From the NCBI RefSeq assembly GCF_014701235.1, contig NZ_AP022873.1:2170001-2234000 (forward strand): 64,000 nt of DNA, written 5' to 3'. Source of the DNA: Dissulfurispira thermophila. Its GTDB lineage: Bacteria > Nitrospirota > Thermodesulfovibrionia > Thermodesulfovibrionales > Dissulfurispiraceae. Numbering within the stretch: position 1 is the stretch's first letter; the number at the start of each line of letters is the position of its first letter. Made by a program: the position numbers and the translations under genes. Under the pieces are notes generated by a model, which made no database searches, was not told the origin of the DNA, and saw nothing but the letters and a program-made list of their open reading frames with translations. Below are positions 1 through 7,884 of this stretch, one piece after another.

Positions 1-2
1 GA

Positions 3-509
3 GCCCCTGAACAGCCTACTGAGCAGCCTAATATAACAAAAACAGAAGATAGAAAAACTACAACTGATACAGCTATTACAAAAGAGCCCATGAGAGAATC
101 TATTACTGAAAAACAGATAGCAAAGACACAGCCCTCCGAGGCACAGCCTTCAGTAAAAGAACTTCAAACACAAATTCAGGATATCCACTTTGACTTCGAC
201 AGATACGACATAAGAGAGGATGCAAAACCTATATTAAAAGAGGTATCAACAATACTTTTGAAAAATAAGAATATAAAGGTAATCATAGAAGGACACTGTG
301 ATGAAAGAGGCACTAATGAATACAACCTTGGTCTCGGAGACAGAAGGGCAAACTCTACAAAAGAATACCTTATATCGCTCGGCATCCCATCAAGCAAAAT
401 TGAAACTATAAGCTATGGTGAAGAAAAACCAATCTGCACAAAACAAACAGAAGAGTGTTGGGCAAAAAATAGAAGGGCACATTTTGTATTTATTGAGGAG
501 GGACGATGA
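3..509 (+). CDS. pal: Pal, peptidoglycan-associated lipoprotein (5' end outside window)
   Basis: Only the C-terminal part is present. The frame is open to the left edge, and the Met at 90 is probably internal because Pal needs an upstream lipoprotein signal. A Pro/Thr/Glu-rich linker is followed by an OmpA-C domain: the HFDFD strand, the EGHCDERGT loop, and the GDRRA and NRRA motifs, which in this family bind diaminopimelate of peptidoglycan. Pal tethers the outer membrane to the wall and works with the Tol proteins. Its stop overlaps the start of cpoB (ATGA), the usual tol-pal order; tolB would be expected just upstream of the window. Confidence 0.93.
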   Translation, partial: APEQPTEQPNITKTEDRKTTTDTAITKEPMRESITEKQIAKTQPSEAQPSVKELQTQIQDIHFDFDRYDIREDAKPILKEVSTILLKNKNIKVIIEGHCDERGTNEYNLGLGDRRANSTKEYLISLGIPSSKIETISYGEEKPICTKQTEECWAKNRRAHFVFIEEGR

Positions 510-1522
510 TGAGACAGATCACGGATTTTTATAAGGACAGAAGTCAGAAGTTAGACCTTAAAAGTGTCAAGGGGTCAGCCTTCAGCCTTAAGCCTTCAGC
601 CTTAAGCCTATTCTCTATCTTCTGTCTTCTGGTTTTATCTGGATGTGCATCTACATCCGACGTAGAGAATCTAAAAAACAGTGTCACAAATATTCAAGTA
701 GAATCTATAAATCAGAAAAAAGAAATTGCCCAGATAAAGACAGACATCTCTAATATATTAAAAGACATAACAACCCTTAAAGAGTATTCCCTAAGTGCAA
801 TGAAAGAAAGCCAGTCATCTATTTTAACCCAGACATCTGATTTATCCAAAGAACTGCAGGCGCTAAAAGGTCGTTTTGATGAAAATAAGTATTTTATGGA
901 TAAAACTGTAAAGGACATGCTCGCGGAAAGAGAACTACAGCAAGCCAAAATGACAGCCCTCGAAAATGAATTAAAAGAATTAAAATCAAAGATCAGCAGT
1001 TTGTCATCAGAAAATAAAGAGGCACCTCCAGCGCAACAAGATCATAAGGATACAGGAACATCGCAACCTGATGCAAAAGACCAGAAGGCTGTAAATACAA
1101 CTGATCCCCAGAAACTGTACGATGATGCCCAAATAGACTTCAAAGAAAAACGATTTGCAGATGCAAGACAAAAATTCGAAAAATTCTCAAAAGACTTTCC
1201 AAAACATTTACTAACACCAAACTCTTTTTTCTGGATTGGAGAATCTTACTATGCTGATAAAAAATATGAAGATGCCATACTTGCATATGAGACATTTCTT
1301 AAAAAATATCCGAAGCATGAAAAAACAAAAGGTGCTATGCTGAAACAGGCATTCGCCTTTGTAGAGATAGGTGACAAAAAAACAGGTAAGGTCTTACTCG
1401 AAAAGGTAATAGAAAAATATCCAAACTCTCACGAAGCAGAGCTTGCAGAAAAAAAGATTGCAGAACTGCTCTCTAAAAACAATGCTGGGACTAAAAGTAG
1501 TACAAAGAAAAGGAAAAAGTAG
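506..1522 (+). CDS. cpoB: CpoB/YbgF, Tol-Pal coordinator with TPR domain
   Basis: This 338-residue envelope lipoprotein precursor has a lipobox LSGC (Cys47), a coiled-coil region (about 50-160), a Gln/Asp-rich linker and a C-terminal TPR domain (about 200-330) starting at DPQKLYDDAQIDFKEKRF, typical of YbgF/CpoB. In the family it links Tol-Pal function with peptidoglycan synthesis during division. The start overlaps the pal stop by 4 bp. The odd part is the signal sequence: residues about 11-43 are encoded by 14 consecutive heptanucleotide units (538-635), listed separately. CpoB with a lipobox rather than a plain signal peptide is also less common. Confidence 0.9.
   Translation: MMRQITDFYKDRSQKLDLKSVKGSAFSLKPSALSLFSIFCLLVLSGCASTSDVENLKNSVTNIQVESINQKKEIAQIKTDISNILKDITTLKEYSLSAMKESQSSILTQTSDLSKELQALKGRFDENKYFMDKTVKDMLAERELQQAKMTALENELKELKSKISSLSSENKEAPPAQQDHKDTGTSQPDAKDQKAVNTTDPQKLYDDAQIDFKEKRFADARQKFEKFSKDFPKHLLTPNSFFWIGESYYADKKYEDAILAYETFLKKYPKHEKTKGAMLKQAFAFVEIGDKKTGKVLLEKVIEKYPNSHEAELAEKKIAELLSKNNAGTKSSTKKRKK
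538..635. repeat. Heptamer array encoding the cpoB signal sequence
   Basis: Fourteen 7-bp units sit in one continuous phase: CAGAAGT twice, four degenerate units, then CTTCAGC and CTTAAGC alternating twice, then CTATTCT, CTATCTT, CTGTCTT and CTGGTTT. The left end (CAGAAGT) and the right end (CTGTCTT) are inverted with respect to each other. The array supplies the basic N-region and hydrophobic core before the lipobox. Confidence 0.9.
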
Positions 1523-1529
1523 TAATTAA

Positions 1530-2516
1530 ATGAACCTGATAAAAGACAAATACGATCGCATTATCGATTACATGCGTATATCTATCATAGATCGATGCAA
1601 TCTCAGATGCATCTATTGCATGCCTTCTGAAGGCATAAAACCTATCGAACATAAAGATATTCTCAGTTATGAAGAGATTATCAGGATAGTAAGGATTGGT
1701 GCTGCACTTGGAGTAAGAAAGATAAGACTTACAGGCGGAGAACCCTTAGTAAGAAAAGGGCTAACTTATTTGGTCTCATCAATAAATGGCATAAAAGGTA
1801 TAGAGGATATAAGCCTCACAACAAATGGTCTTTTACTTAAAAAATATGCCCGCTCTCTTGCATCAGCAGGATTAAAGAGAGTCAATGTAAGTCTCGACTC
1901 TCTTCGTCCTGATAGATACAGAGAAATAACAAGGGGAGGAAATATAAATGATGTGCTCGAAGGAATTTATGAATCAGAAACAGTAGGACTCATTCCAATC
2001 AAAATAAATATGGTTCCTATAAGAGGATTCAATGATGACGAAATAGAAGAATTTGCAAGGCTCACATTAAAAACCACATATAATGTGAGATTTATAGAGT
2101 TTATGCCAATAGGCGCAAGAGAGATATGGAGTCATGAAAAATACATATCAACAGAAGAAATAATGGAAAGAGTATCAAAGATTGCACCTCTCAGTCCTGT
2201 GAAGGTCAGGAGATCGGGACCTGCAAGATACTTCAGATTTGAAGGGGCACCTGGTGTTGTAGGATTTATAAGCCCCATAACCCATCATTTCTGTAATTCT
2301 TGCAATCGCTTGAGATTAACATCTTATGGAAAACTCAGACCATGCCTATTTTCTGAGACAGAAATCGATTTAAGATCAGCAATGCGATGCGGTGCATCAG
2401 ACGAAGAAATAGAAAGGCTGATAAGGCTTTCTATAGAGATAAAACCTGAAAAACATTCTATAAATCATGAGAAGTGTTTCACCTATCTAAAACCAATGTC
2501 AAAAATAGGAGGATAG
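1530..2516 (+). CDS. moaA: GTP 3',8-cyclase MoaA (molybdenum cofactor step 1)
   Basis: MoaA is a radical-SAM enzyme converting GTP to 3',8-cyclo-7,8-dihydro-GTP, the first step of molybdopterin synthesis. The N-terminal radical-SAM cluster motif is CNLRCIYC (residues about 23-30), TGGEPL follows, and the C-terminal second [4Fe-4S] motif is CNSCNRLRLTSYGKLRPC. At 328 residues it has the normal family length. The C-terminal GG tail important for MoaA activity appears to be conserved (ends KIGG). It lies 7 bp after cpoB and converges on the sugar dehydrogenase. No other moa genes are in the window. Confidence 0.97.
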   Translation: MNLIKDKYDRIIDYMRISIIDRCNLRCIYCMPSEGIKPIEHKDILSYEEIIRIVRIGAALGVRKIRLTGGEPLVRKGLTYLVSSINGIKGIEDISLTTNGLLLKKYARSLASAGLKRVNVSLDSLRPDRYREITRGGNINDVLEGIYESETVGLIPIKINMVPIRGFNDDEIEEFARLTLKTTYNVRFIEFMPIGAREIWSHEKYISTEEIMERVSKIAPLSPVKVRRSGPARYFRFEGAPGVVGFISPITHHFCNSCNRLRLTSYGKLRPCLFSETEIDLRSAMRCGASDEEIERLIRLSIEIKPEKHSINHEKCFTYLKPMSKIGG

Positions 2517-2525
2517 ATTAGAGAG

Positions 2526-3836
2526 TTAGAGCCTCCAGTACCTAAAACCTGATGACTTAAAGGCATCTCTATCGAAAAATCCCTTCACATCGACAAAAAC
2601 AGGACTGCTGTCCCTGCAGAGCGACTGAAGGTATTGAACAGAAAATCTTTTAAATGCATCATGTTTCACAGTCAAGATAATCCCATCATAAGGAGAAAAA
2701 TCATCAGGACTCTTTATTATATCAATGCCATATTCTGATTGAACCTCTTTGCTGTCAGCCTCTGGATCATAGACAAATGGATTAACACCATAATCTTTAA
2801 GTTCATTATATATATCAATTACCCTCGTATTTCTGATATCTCTAATATTCTCCTTAAATGTAAATCCCATAAGCAATATTTTGCTTCCCTTGACAGCAAT
2901 TTGTGATTTTATCAAGTTTTTTATTGTCTGTTCAGCAATATATTTGCCCATGTAATCATTTATTCGTCTGCCTGCAAGAATGACCTCGGGATGATAGCCA
3001 ACCTCCTGCGACTTGAATGTTAGATAATAAGGGTCAACACCTATGCAATGCCCCCCCACAAGGCCTGGCTCAAAAGGGAGAAAATTCCATTTTGTCCTTG
3101 CAGCATCCAAAACCTCCCGTGTATCAAGACCGAGTTTATGAAAGATTATAGAGAGTTCATTTATCAATGCTATATTAATGTCTCTTTGTATATTTTCTAT
3201 AACCTTTGCTGCCTCTGCTGTTTTTATGTTTTTTGCCTTATAAATCCCAGCCTTTACTACAGCACCATAAATCTCAGAAAGGAGTTCTGTTGTCTCATCA
3301 TCCTGCCCTGCAACAATCTTTACAATATTTTCGAGTGTATGAATTTTATCTCCCGGATTTATCCTCTCAGGCGAGTATCCAAGTTTGAAATCAAGACCTG
3401 CCTTCATACCCGAATGCCTCTCAAGGATACAACTGCATATCTCTTCTGTCACTCCCGGATACACTGTTGATTCATATACAACTATAGTGCCCTTTGACAT
3501 ATTGCTGCCAACTATTTGTGAAGCTGACTCAATAGGTTTAAGATCTGGGATTTTGTGGGAGTTTATTGGTGTGGGAACTGCAATCACTATTACTGCTGCC
3601 TTTTTCAATGTTTGAGGATCATCAGTAAATTCAACAGATGCCTTTTTAATATCTTCTGATGATACCTCAAATGTTTGGTCAATACCTGATTTTAGCTCAT
3701 TTATCCTTGACTTGCTTATATCAAAACCTATCACTCCTCTGAATACCTTTCCAAAACCAATGCAAAGGGGCAGTCCAACATATCCAAGACCTACAACCGC
3801 TATCGTTTTTTTGCCTGAAATAAAATCTTGTATCAT
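2526..3836 (-). CDS. UDP-N-acetylhexosamine/UDP-glucose 6-dehydrogenase family (WbpA/TviB-like)
   Basis: NAD-dependent nucleotide-sugar dehydrogenase, 436 residues, expected to oxidise C6 of a UDP-sugar to the uronic acid for surface polysaccharide. Visible features are the N-terminal Rossmann motif [11 protein letters not shown], the substrate-contact region, and the catalytic cysteine in [13 protein letters not shown] (around residue 263). It is closer to the TviB/WbpA group (UDP-GlcNAc or UDP-GalNAc dehydrogenases) than to short UDP-glucose dehydrogenases, judged by the [11 protein letters not shown] wording; the exact substrate is not decidable here. It is transcribed away from the glycosyltransferase at 3910 and opens the LPS region. 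Confidence 0.9.
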   Translation of the reverse strand: MIQDFISGKKTIAVVGLGYVGLPLCIGFGKVFRGVIGFDISKSRINELKSGIDQTFEVSSEDIKKASVEFTDDPQTLKKAAVIVIAVPTPINSHKIPDLKPIESASQIVGSNMSKGTIVVYESTVYPGVTEEICSCILERHSGMKAGLDFKLGYSPERINPGDKIHTLENIVKIVAGQDDETTELLSEIYGAVVKAGIYKAKNIKTAEAAKVIENIQRDINIALINELSIIFHKLGLDTREVLDAARTKWNFLPFEPGLVGGHCIGVDPYYLTFKSQEVGYHPEVILAGRRINDYMGKYIAEQTIKNLIKSQIAVKGSKILLMGFTFKENIRDIRNTRVIDIYNELKDYGVNPFVYDPEADSKEVQSEYGIDIIKSPDDFSPYDGIILTVKHDAFKRFSVQYLQSLCRDSSPVFVDVKGFFDRDAFKSSGFRYWRL

Positions 3837-3863
3837 AACAATACCTCACATGAGCTAATTTGA

Positions 3864-3869
3864 TATAAT
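3864..3869 (+). promoter_or_regulatory. -10 element (TATAAT) before the GT2 gene
   Basis: A perfect TATAAT lies in the 73-bp gap between two divergent genes, 40 bp before the TTG start at 3910. GGAGA at 3901-3905 is the ribosome-binding site. No convincing -35 hexamer is visible. Confidence 0.45.
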
Positions 3870-3909
3870 AAAGAAATTCAATTTAAAAATCTACTAATCA
3901 GGAGACAAA

Positions 3910-4689
3910 TTGATTCCAGTTTCTGTTGTAATTGTGACAAAAAACGAGGAGAAAAATATTAGTGATGCCCTTGAGAGTGTAAAAGATTTTGAGGATATAG
4001 TTATCGTTGACTCATTTAGCAAAGACAAAACTTTAGAGATATGCAAAAAATACACAGACAGGGTATATCAGCATGAATGGCAGGGATATGCAAAACAAAA
4101 ACAGATAGCTACAGATTATGCAGAAAAATCATGGGTGTTGATACTCGATGCTGATGAACGAGTTACACCCGAGTTAAAAGAAGAAATTCTTATGCATATC
4201 AAACAACAAGATTGCTCTGGATTTTATATACCGAGAAAAAATTTCTTTCTTGGCAAATGGATAAAACATAGCGGATGGTGGCCTGATTATACACTGAGAC
4301 TCTTCAGGAAAGATGTATCATATGTAGAACCAAGAGAAGTCCACGAAAAGATATTTGTCAATGGTGTTGTGGGTTATTTGAAAAATCCCTTTGAGCATTA
4401 TACATATAGGACGATTTCAGATTATATTAAAAAAATGGAAACCTACTCCACACTTTCTGCAAAGGAAATACTCTCAAAAAATCCCCAAATATCATCTCTT
4501 TCTCTGTCCCTTAAAATGCTCTCAAACCCTTTTTTTACTTTTGTCAAGATGTTCTTGATAAAACAGGGCGTTAGAGATGGTATGTATGGATTTATACTGG
4601 CAGTGCTTTACAGTTTTTATACATTCCTAAAATATGTAAAGATATGGGAGATGAAGAGGGCTCAAAACTCAGAGTTCAAAGTAAAATGA
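3910..4689 (+). CDS. Glycosyltransferase family 2 (WaaE/KdtX-like)
   Basis: A 259-residue GT-A fold transferase beginning with SVVIVTKNEEKNI (nucleotide-sugar binding), with the LDADERVTPE DxD-type motif for metal and sugar binding around residues 80-89, and the LPS-type block KWIKHSGWWPDYTLRLFRK. This resembles the WaaE/KdtX group that adds a glucose to the LPS inner core. The C-terminus has an amphipathic or membrane-associating stretch (FILAVLYSFYTFL). The start codon is TTG with an SD of GGAGA. The last codons fall in a heptamer array (4661-4688), and its stop overlaps the next gene (ATGA). Confidence 0.87.
   Translation: MIPVSVVIVTKNEEKNISDALESVKDFEDIVIVDSFSKDKTLEICKKYTDRVYQHEWQGYAKQKQIATDYAEKSWVLILDADERVTPELKEEILMHIKQQDCSGFYIPRKNFFLGKWIKHSGWWPDYTLRLFRKDVSYVEPREVHEKIFVNGVVGYLKNPFEHYTYRTISDYIKKMETYSTLSAKEILSKNPQISSLSLSLKMLSNPFFTFVKMFLIKQGVRDGMYGFILAVLYSFYTFLKYVKIWEMKRAQNSEFKVK
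4661..4688. repeat. Heptamer array at the GT2/GT4 junction
   Basis: Four 7-bp units (CTCAAAA, CTCAGAG, TTCAAAG, TAAAATG) form the last codons of the GT2 gene and reach exactly to the ATG of the next gene. The units resemble those in the array at 4891. Confidence 0.7.
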
Positions 4690-5810
4690 GGCTTGCATTC
4701 ATAAAAAAAAGGTTTTCTATCTACGGCGGTGCCGAGAAATATCTCCAAACACTTATACAACAACTCAAAAACTCTAACTATGAAATCCATGTATTCGCCA
4801 ATCAGTGGTCTGAAGAAAAAGGAATAGCTTTTCACAGAGTAAATATTATCCCTTTTACCTCATTTCTCAGCACATTGACATTTGACAGAAATTCAAAAGT
4901 CAAAATTCAAAAATCAAAATTCGATTGTGTTATAAGTTTTGAAAGAACAACCTGCCAGGATATATATAGGGCAGGAGAAGGATGCCATGCAGAGTGGTTA
5001 AAAATAAGATCTACGGCTGAACGGTACTATAAAAGACTTTCCTTCAAGATCAATCCACTTCATATTTACATGCTTAAACTGGAAAAGGAGATATTTACAA
5101 ACACAAAACTCATAGTTGCTAATTCAGAAATGGTTAAAAAGCAAATAATAGATTACTATGCCGTCCCCAAAGAAAACATAACAGTGATATACAATGGCGT
5201 TGATTTAAAGAGATTCTCTCCGCAAAATAAAGAGAAGTGGCGTAAAGATGTGAGGGACAGCCTTAACATATCCGAAGATACTAAGGTCTTGCTCTTTGTA
5301 GGCTCTGGTTTTAAAAGAAAGGGATTAAAGACATTCATAAACGCTATAGCATCAATAAATGGCCATAATTTAAAGGCACTCATCATCGGTAAAGGTAATA
5401 CAGACAAGTACAAGGCGATTGCCAAAAAGCTCGGGGTCTTGCACCATATCATGTTTTTAGGAATACAAAAGGAGATAGAAAGATTTTATGCATCAGCAGA
5501 TCTCTTTGTGCTTCCAACCCTTTATGACCCTTTCAGCAACGCAACATTAGAGGCAATGGCATCGGGCATCCCTGTTATAACAACAAAAAACAACGGCGCT
5601 GCTGAGCTCATAGACAATGGATGCGAAGGTTTTGTGATGCATGATATGTTTGATGCGCATGAATTAGCCGAAAAGATAAATACCTCCTTGAAGAATCTGA
5701 ATGCTATGGGTGGAAAAGCAAGAGAAAAGGCTGAAGCCTTTCCCATCGAAGTAGCTGCTGAAAAATTTGTAAAGGCAATTGAAACCACACAGTTGACCAA
5801 AATAATCTAA
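4686..5810 (+). CDS. Glycosyltransferase family 4 (LPS core or O-antigen)
   Basis: GT-B fold retaining glycosyltransferase of about 374 residues. The N-terminal donor loop reads YGGAEKYLQ, and the C-terminal GT4 domain contains VIYNGVDLKRFSP, LLFVGSGFKRKGL and the E-x7-E region PFSNATLEAMASGIPVI. The longer frame opens at 4644, but the ATG at 4686 overlapping the GT2 stop gives the canonical beginning MRLAFIKKRF and is preferred. Residues about 69-79 are encoded by a heptamer array (4891-4922), a hydrophilic insertion in the acceptor domain. Sugar specificity is unknown. Confidence 0.9.
   Translation: MRLAFIKKRFSIYGGAEKYLQTLIQQLKNSNYEIHVFANQWSEEKGIAFHRVNIIPFTSFLSTLTFDRNSKVKIQKSKFDCVISFERTTCQDIYRAGEGCHAEWLKIRSTAERYYKRLSFKINPLHIYMLKLEKEIFTNTKLIVANSEMVKKQIIDYYAVPKENITVIYNGVDLKRFSPQNKEKWRKDVRDSLNISEDTKVLLFVGSGFKRKGLKTFINAIASINGHNLKALIIGKGNTDKYKAIAKKLGVLHHIMFLGIQKEIERFYASADLFVLPTLYDPFSNATLEAMASGIPVITTKNNGAAELIDNGCEGFVMHDMFDAHELAEKINTSLKNLNAMGGKAREKAEAFPIEVAAEKFVKAIETTQLTKII
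4891..4922. repeat. Heptamer array inside the GT4 gene
   Basis: Four units in phase, ATTCAAA, AGTCAAA, ATTCAAA and AATCAAA, followed by a partial fifth. In frame they encode the low-complexity peptide NSKVKIQKSKF in an otherwise normal glycosyltransferase. Confidence 0.9.
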
Positions 5811-5828
5811 CCTCGCTTGTAACAAACT

Positions 5829-5864
5829 TGATTTCATTAACTTCTGTGTGATACATTAGTGTAT
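5829..5864 (+). promoter_or_regulatory. Promoter/operator of the toxin-antitoxin pair
   Basis: A perfect inverted repeat ATACA-TTAG-TGTAT (5851-5864) lies 22 bp before the antitoxin start and overlaps a possible -10, with TTGATT (5829-5834) as a weak -35. Type II antitoxins of the ribbon-helix-helix class usually repress their own promoter through such palindromes. A strong SD (GAGGAGGA) follows. Confidence 0.5.
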
Positions 5865-5886
5865 TACAAATAAAGAGGAGGATAGT

Positions 5887-6156
5887 ATGCCTGTAAGTGT
5901 AAGGCTGGATAAAGACACTGAGGAATTGCTCGAAAAAACAGCCAAAAGGCTTGGAACAACAAAAAGCGAAGTGGTGAAAAGCTCGATTAGGCAATACTGT
6001 GAGCCTATTTTGGAAAAAAAGAGCAAGAGCCTTTATGAATTTATCAAGGAGCATATTGATAGTTTACCCTCCAGCGGCAGAAGTGACCTCTCCGTTCGGC
6101 ATGAAGAACTTTTATACGAGATGCTGCAAGAAAAGCGTAGACAGGGACGCTTATGA
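5887..6156 (+). CDS. Ribbon-helix-helix (CopG-type) antitoxin, VapB-like
   Basis: An 89-residue protein. The N-terminal ribbon-helix-helix is clear: PVSVRLDKDTEELLEKTAKR forms the strand and first helix, and TTKSEVVKSSIRQYCEP the second helix. The C-terminal part should wrap the toxin. The gene overlaps the PIN gene by 4 bp (ATGA), the usual translational coupling of antitoxin and toxin, and has a strong SD and a palindromic operator upstream. It sits between two LPS glycosyltransferase genes, where it may stabilise the locus; that role is inference. Confidence 0.88.
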   Translation: MPVSVRLDKDTEELLEKTAKRLGTTKSEVVKSSIRQYCEPILEKKSKSLYEFIKEHIDSLPSSGRSDLSVRHEELLYEMLQEKRRQGRL

Positions 6157-6566
6157 TCCTAATAGATACGGGTCCGTTAGTTGCAGTCTTTGACAAAAAA
6201 GATAAAAGTCACGCTATTTGTCTCGAAATCGTGAAGAATATAAAAACACCGTTTATTACAACTATGCCTGTAGTTACAGAGACATTTTATCTTTTGCGAT
6301 ATTCATGGCATACGCAGAATAAGTTATGGGAAACCATAGAGGAAGGTCTTTTGCGAATTTATAGTATAGACGCAAATATGCTGAGAAGGTGTCGTGAACT
6401 CATGAATAAATATCAAGACCTGCCAATGGATTTTGCAGATGCTTCCCTTGTAGCAGTAGCGGATAAGGAAAATATATCAAAGATATTCACCCTTGATCAC
6501 AAAGACTTCAAGACATATAGAACAAAGTCGGGCAAGTCTTTCAGACTACTTCCATCCATATTATGA
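6153..6566 (+). CDS. PIN-domain ribonuclease toxin, VapC-like
   Basis: A 137-residue PIN domain protein with the acidic metal-binding residues of the family: Asp in LIDTGPLVAVFD, Glu in VVTETFYLLRY, Asp in MDFADASLVAVAD and a last Asp in TLDHKDF. These toxins cleave RNA, often tRNA or rRNA loops, when released from the antitoxin. All catalytic acids appear intact, so the toxin is probably functional. Its stop overlaps the following GT9 gene (ATGA), so the pair is embedded in the LPS operon. Confidence 0.9.
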   Translation: MILIDTGPLVAVFDKKDKSHAICLEIVKNIKTPFITTMPVVTETFYLLRYSWHTQNKLWETIEEGLLRIYSIDANMLRRCRELMNKYQDLPMDFADASLVAVADKENISKIFTLDHKDFKTYRTKSGKSFRLLPSIL

Positions 6567-7714
6567 GCCATACCTTTAAAGACATTCACAGAATCCTTGT
6601 TATAAAGCTCCGTCATATCGGCGATGTGCTTCTTACTGCACCTGTATTTAGGGCATTAAAAGAGAAGTTTCCTGATGCCCAAATAACAGCCCTTGTAAAT
6701 TCTGGCACAGAGGATGTCTTGAAGGGAAATACCCTGATAGATGAAATACTCATCATGGACAGGAGCATAAAAAGACTCTCGATTATACAGCGATATGCAA
6801 AAGAAATATTCTTTCTCAAAGATATCAGGGCAAATGGTTTTGATATGACCATTGATTTAACCGGTGGAGATAGGGCTGCGGTGATATCCTTTGCATCAGG
6901 TGCAAGATATAGACTAGGCTGGAAATCAGATAAGGGTTTCATAGGAAAAAAATATGTCTATACCCATCTATCAGAACCTGATGCCAATAAGCATATAGTA
7001 TTACAGAATCTCGATGTTATCAGCCAGTTTGGAATAACTACAGAAGACCTTACCGTGAATTTTTATATACCAGACGATGATAGAATTTTTATCAAAGACA
7101 TCTTAAGAAAATATAACGCAGATAAAGAAACAAACATCGTACATATACACCCAACATCAAGGTGGCTCTTTAAGTGCTGGAAGGATGAATACATGGCAGA
7201 AGTGATCAGATGGCTGCTTGACAGGGGCAACAGAGTAATAGTTACCTCTTCTCCTGACAAAAAAGAGGTGGAAAAGGCAAAAAAGATATTATCTTTAGTC
7301 GGAAATAGTCGTAGTTCGCTGTTAATAGACCTTTGTGGTAAGACCACTATAAAACAATTAGGTGCAATATCAGAGGTATCAAATCTGTTTTTCGGAGTAG
7401 ATTCTGCACCCATGCACATTGCTGCAGCAGTTGGAACTCCTGTTGTTGCCCTATTTGGTCCAAGCGGTACATTTCATTGGGGACCTTGGGACAACAAGAT
7501 TTCAAATTTCAAATTTCAAATTTCAAATTATTGGAATCCTTACCCCAACAGAAATGGAATACAGACATTTGCAATACATACCGTCATTCAAAGAGATTGG
7601 GATTGCATACCATGCGGAAAAGATGGGTGTAATGGAAGTAAGATAAGTAAATGCCTCGATGATATAAGGCCAGATGAAGTGATAGAAATAATAAAAAATG
7701 TTATTATCAAATGA
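6563..7714 (+). CDS. Glycosyltransferase family 9 (heptosyltransferase WaaF/WaaC-like)
   Basis: A 383-residue GT-B transferase of the ADP-heptose:LPS heptosyltransferase family. The N-terminal motif is ILVIKLRHIGDVLLTAPVFRALKEKFPDA, a central HPTSRWLFKCW block contacts the donor phosphate, and the C-terminal motif is FFGVDSAPMHIAAAVGTPVVALFGPSG. It should act at the cytoplasmic face on lipid A core or O-chain. Residues about 313-323 come from four perfect heptamers (7501-7528) inserted in a loop before the Cys-containing C-terminal segment. The start overlaps the toxin gene by 4 bp. Confidence 0.92.
   Translation: MSHTFKDIHRILVIKLRHIGDVLLTAPVFRALKEKFPDAQITALVNSGTEDVLKGNTLIDEILIMDRSIKRLSIIQRYAKEIFFLKDIRANGFDMTIDLTGGDRAAVISFASGARYRLGWKSDKGFIGKKYVYTHLSEPDANKHIVLQNLDVISQFGITTEDLTVNFYIPDDDRIFIKDILRKYNADKETNIVHIHPTSRWLFKCWKDEYMAEVIRWLLDRGNRVIVTSSPDKKEVEKAKKILSLVGNSRSSLLIDLCGKTTIKQLGAISEVSNLFFGVDSAPMHIAAAVGTPVVALFGPSGTFHWGPWDNKISNFKFQISNYWNPYPNRNGIQTFAIHTVIQRDWDCIPCGKDGCNGSKISKCLDDIRPDEVIEIIKNVIIK
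7501..7528. repeat. Four perfect TTCAAAT heptamers inside the GT9 gene
   Basis: TTCAAAT is repeated four times without a mismatch and encodes the peptide SNFKFQISN in a surface loop near the C-terminus. This is the most regular array in the window, which suggests recent expansion. Confidence 0.95.
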
Positions 7715-7854
7715 CACAGAAAAATAAAGCGATAACAATTCTCAGAAAATATCATGACTATAATTTCAGTTATACAGATACTGTTAGCCTTGCGGCTATG
7801 AAAAGGCATGAAACAAAAAAGAATTCACCTTTGATAACAATTTTAAAGTTATAA
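7711..7854 (+). pseudogene. C-terminal remnant of a PIN-domain toxin
   Basis: A 47-codon frame starts at an ATG overlapping the GT9 stop. Its product contains a stretch like the last helices of PIN toxins: LRKYHDYNFSYTDTVSLAAMKR, where Tyr-Thr-Asp is the usual third acidic site region followed by a helix. The N-terminal two thirds of a PIN domain, with the other metal-binding acids, are missing, and the end is unusual. I read it as a leftover of a second VapC-like gene. It is not similar enough to the intact toxin at 6153 to be a recent duplicate. Confidence 0.55.
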
Positions 7855-7884
7855 AGTTTATAAAATTCATGAGTAAAGATTAAG

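Noticed and set aside
538-635. CRISPR-like interpretation of the short repeat arrays
   Set aside because: Units are 7-8 bp without spacers and lie in coding sequence; no cas genes are present.
3048-3470. Open frame on the plus strand inside the sugar dehydrogenase gene
   Set aside because: It is fully inside a clear minus-strand gene with all family motifs and its product has no recognisable domain.
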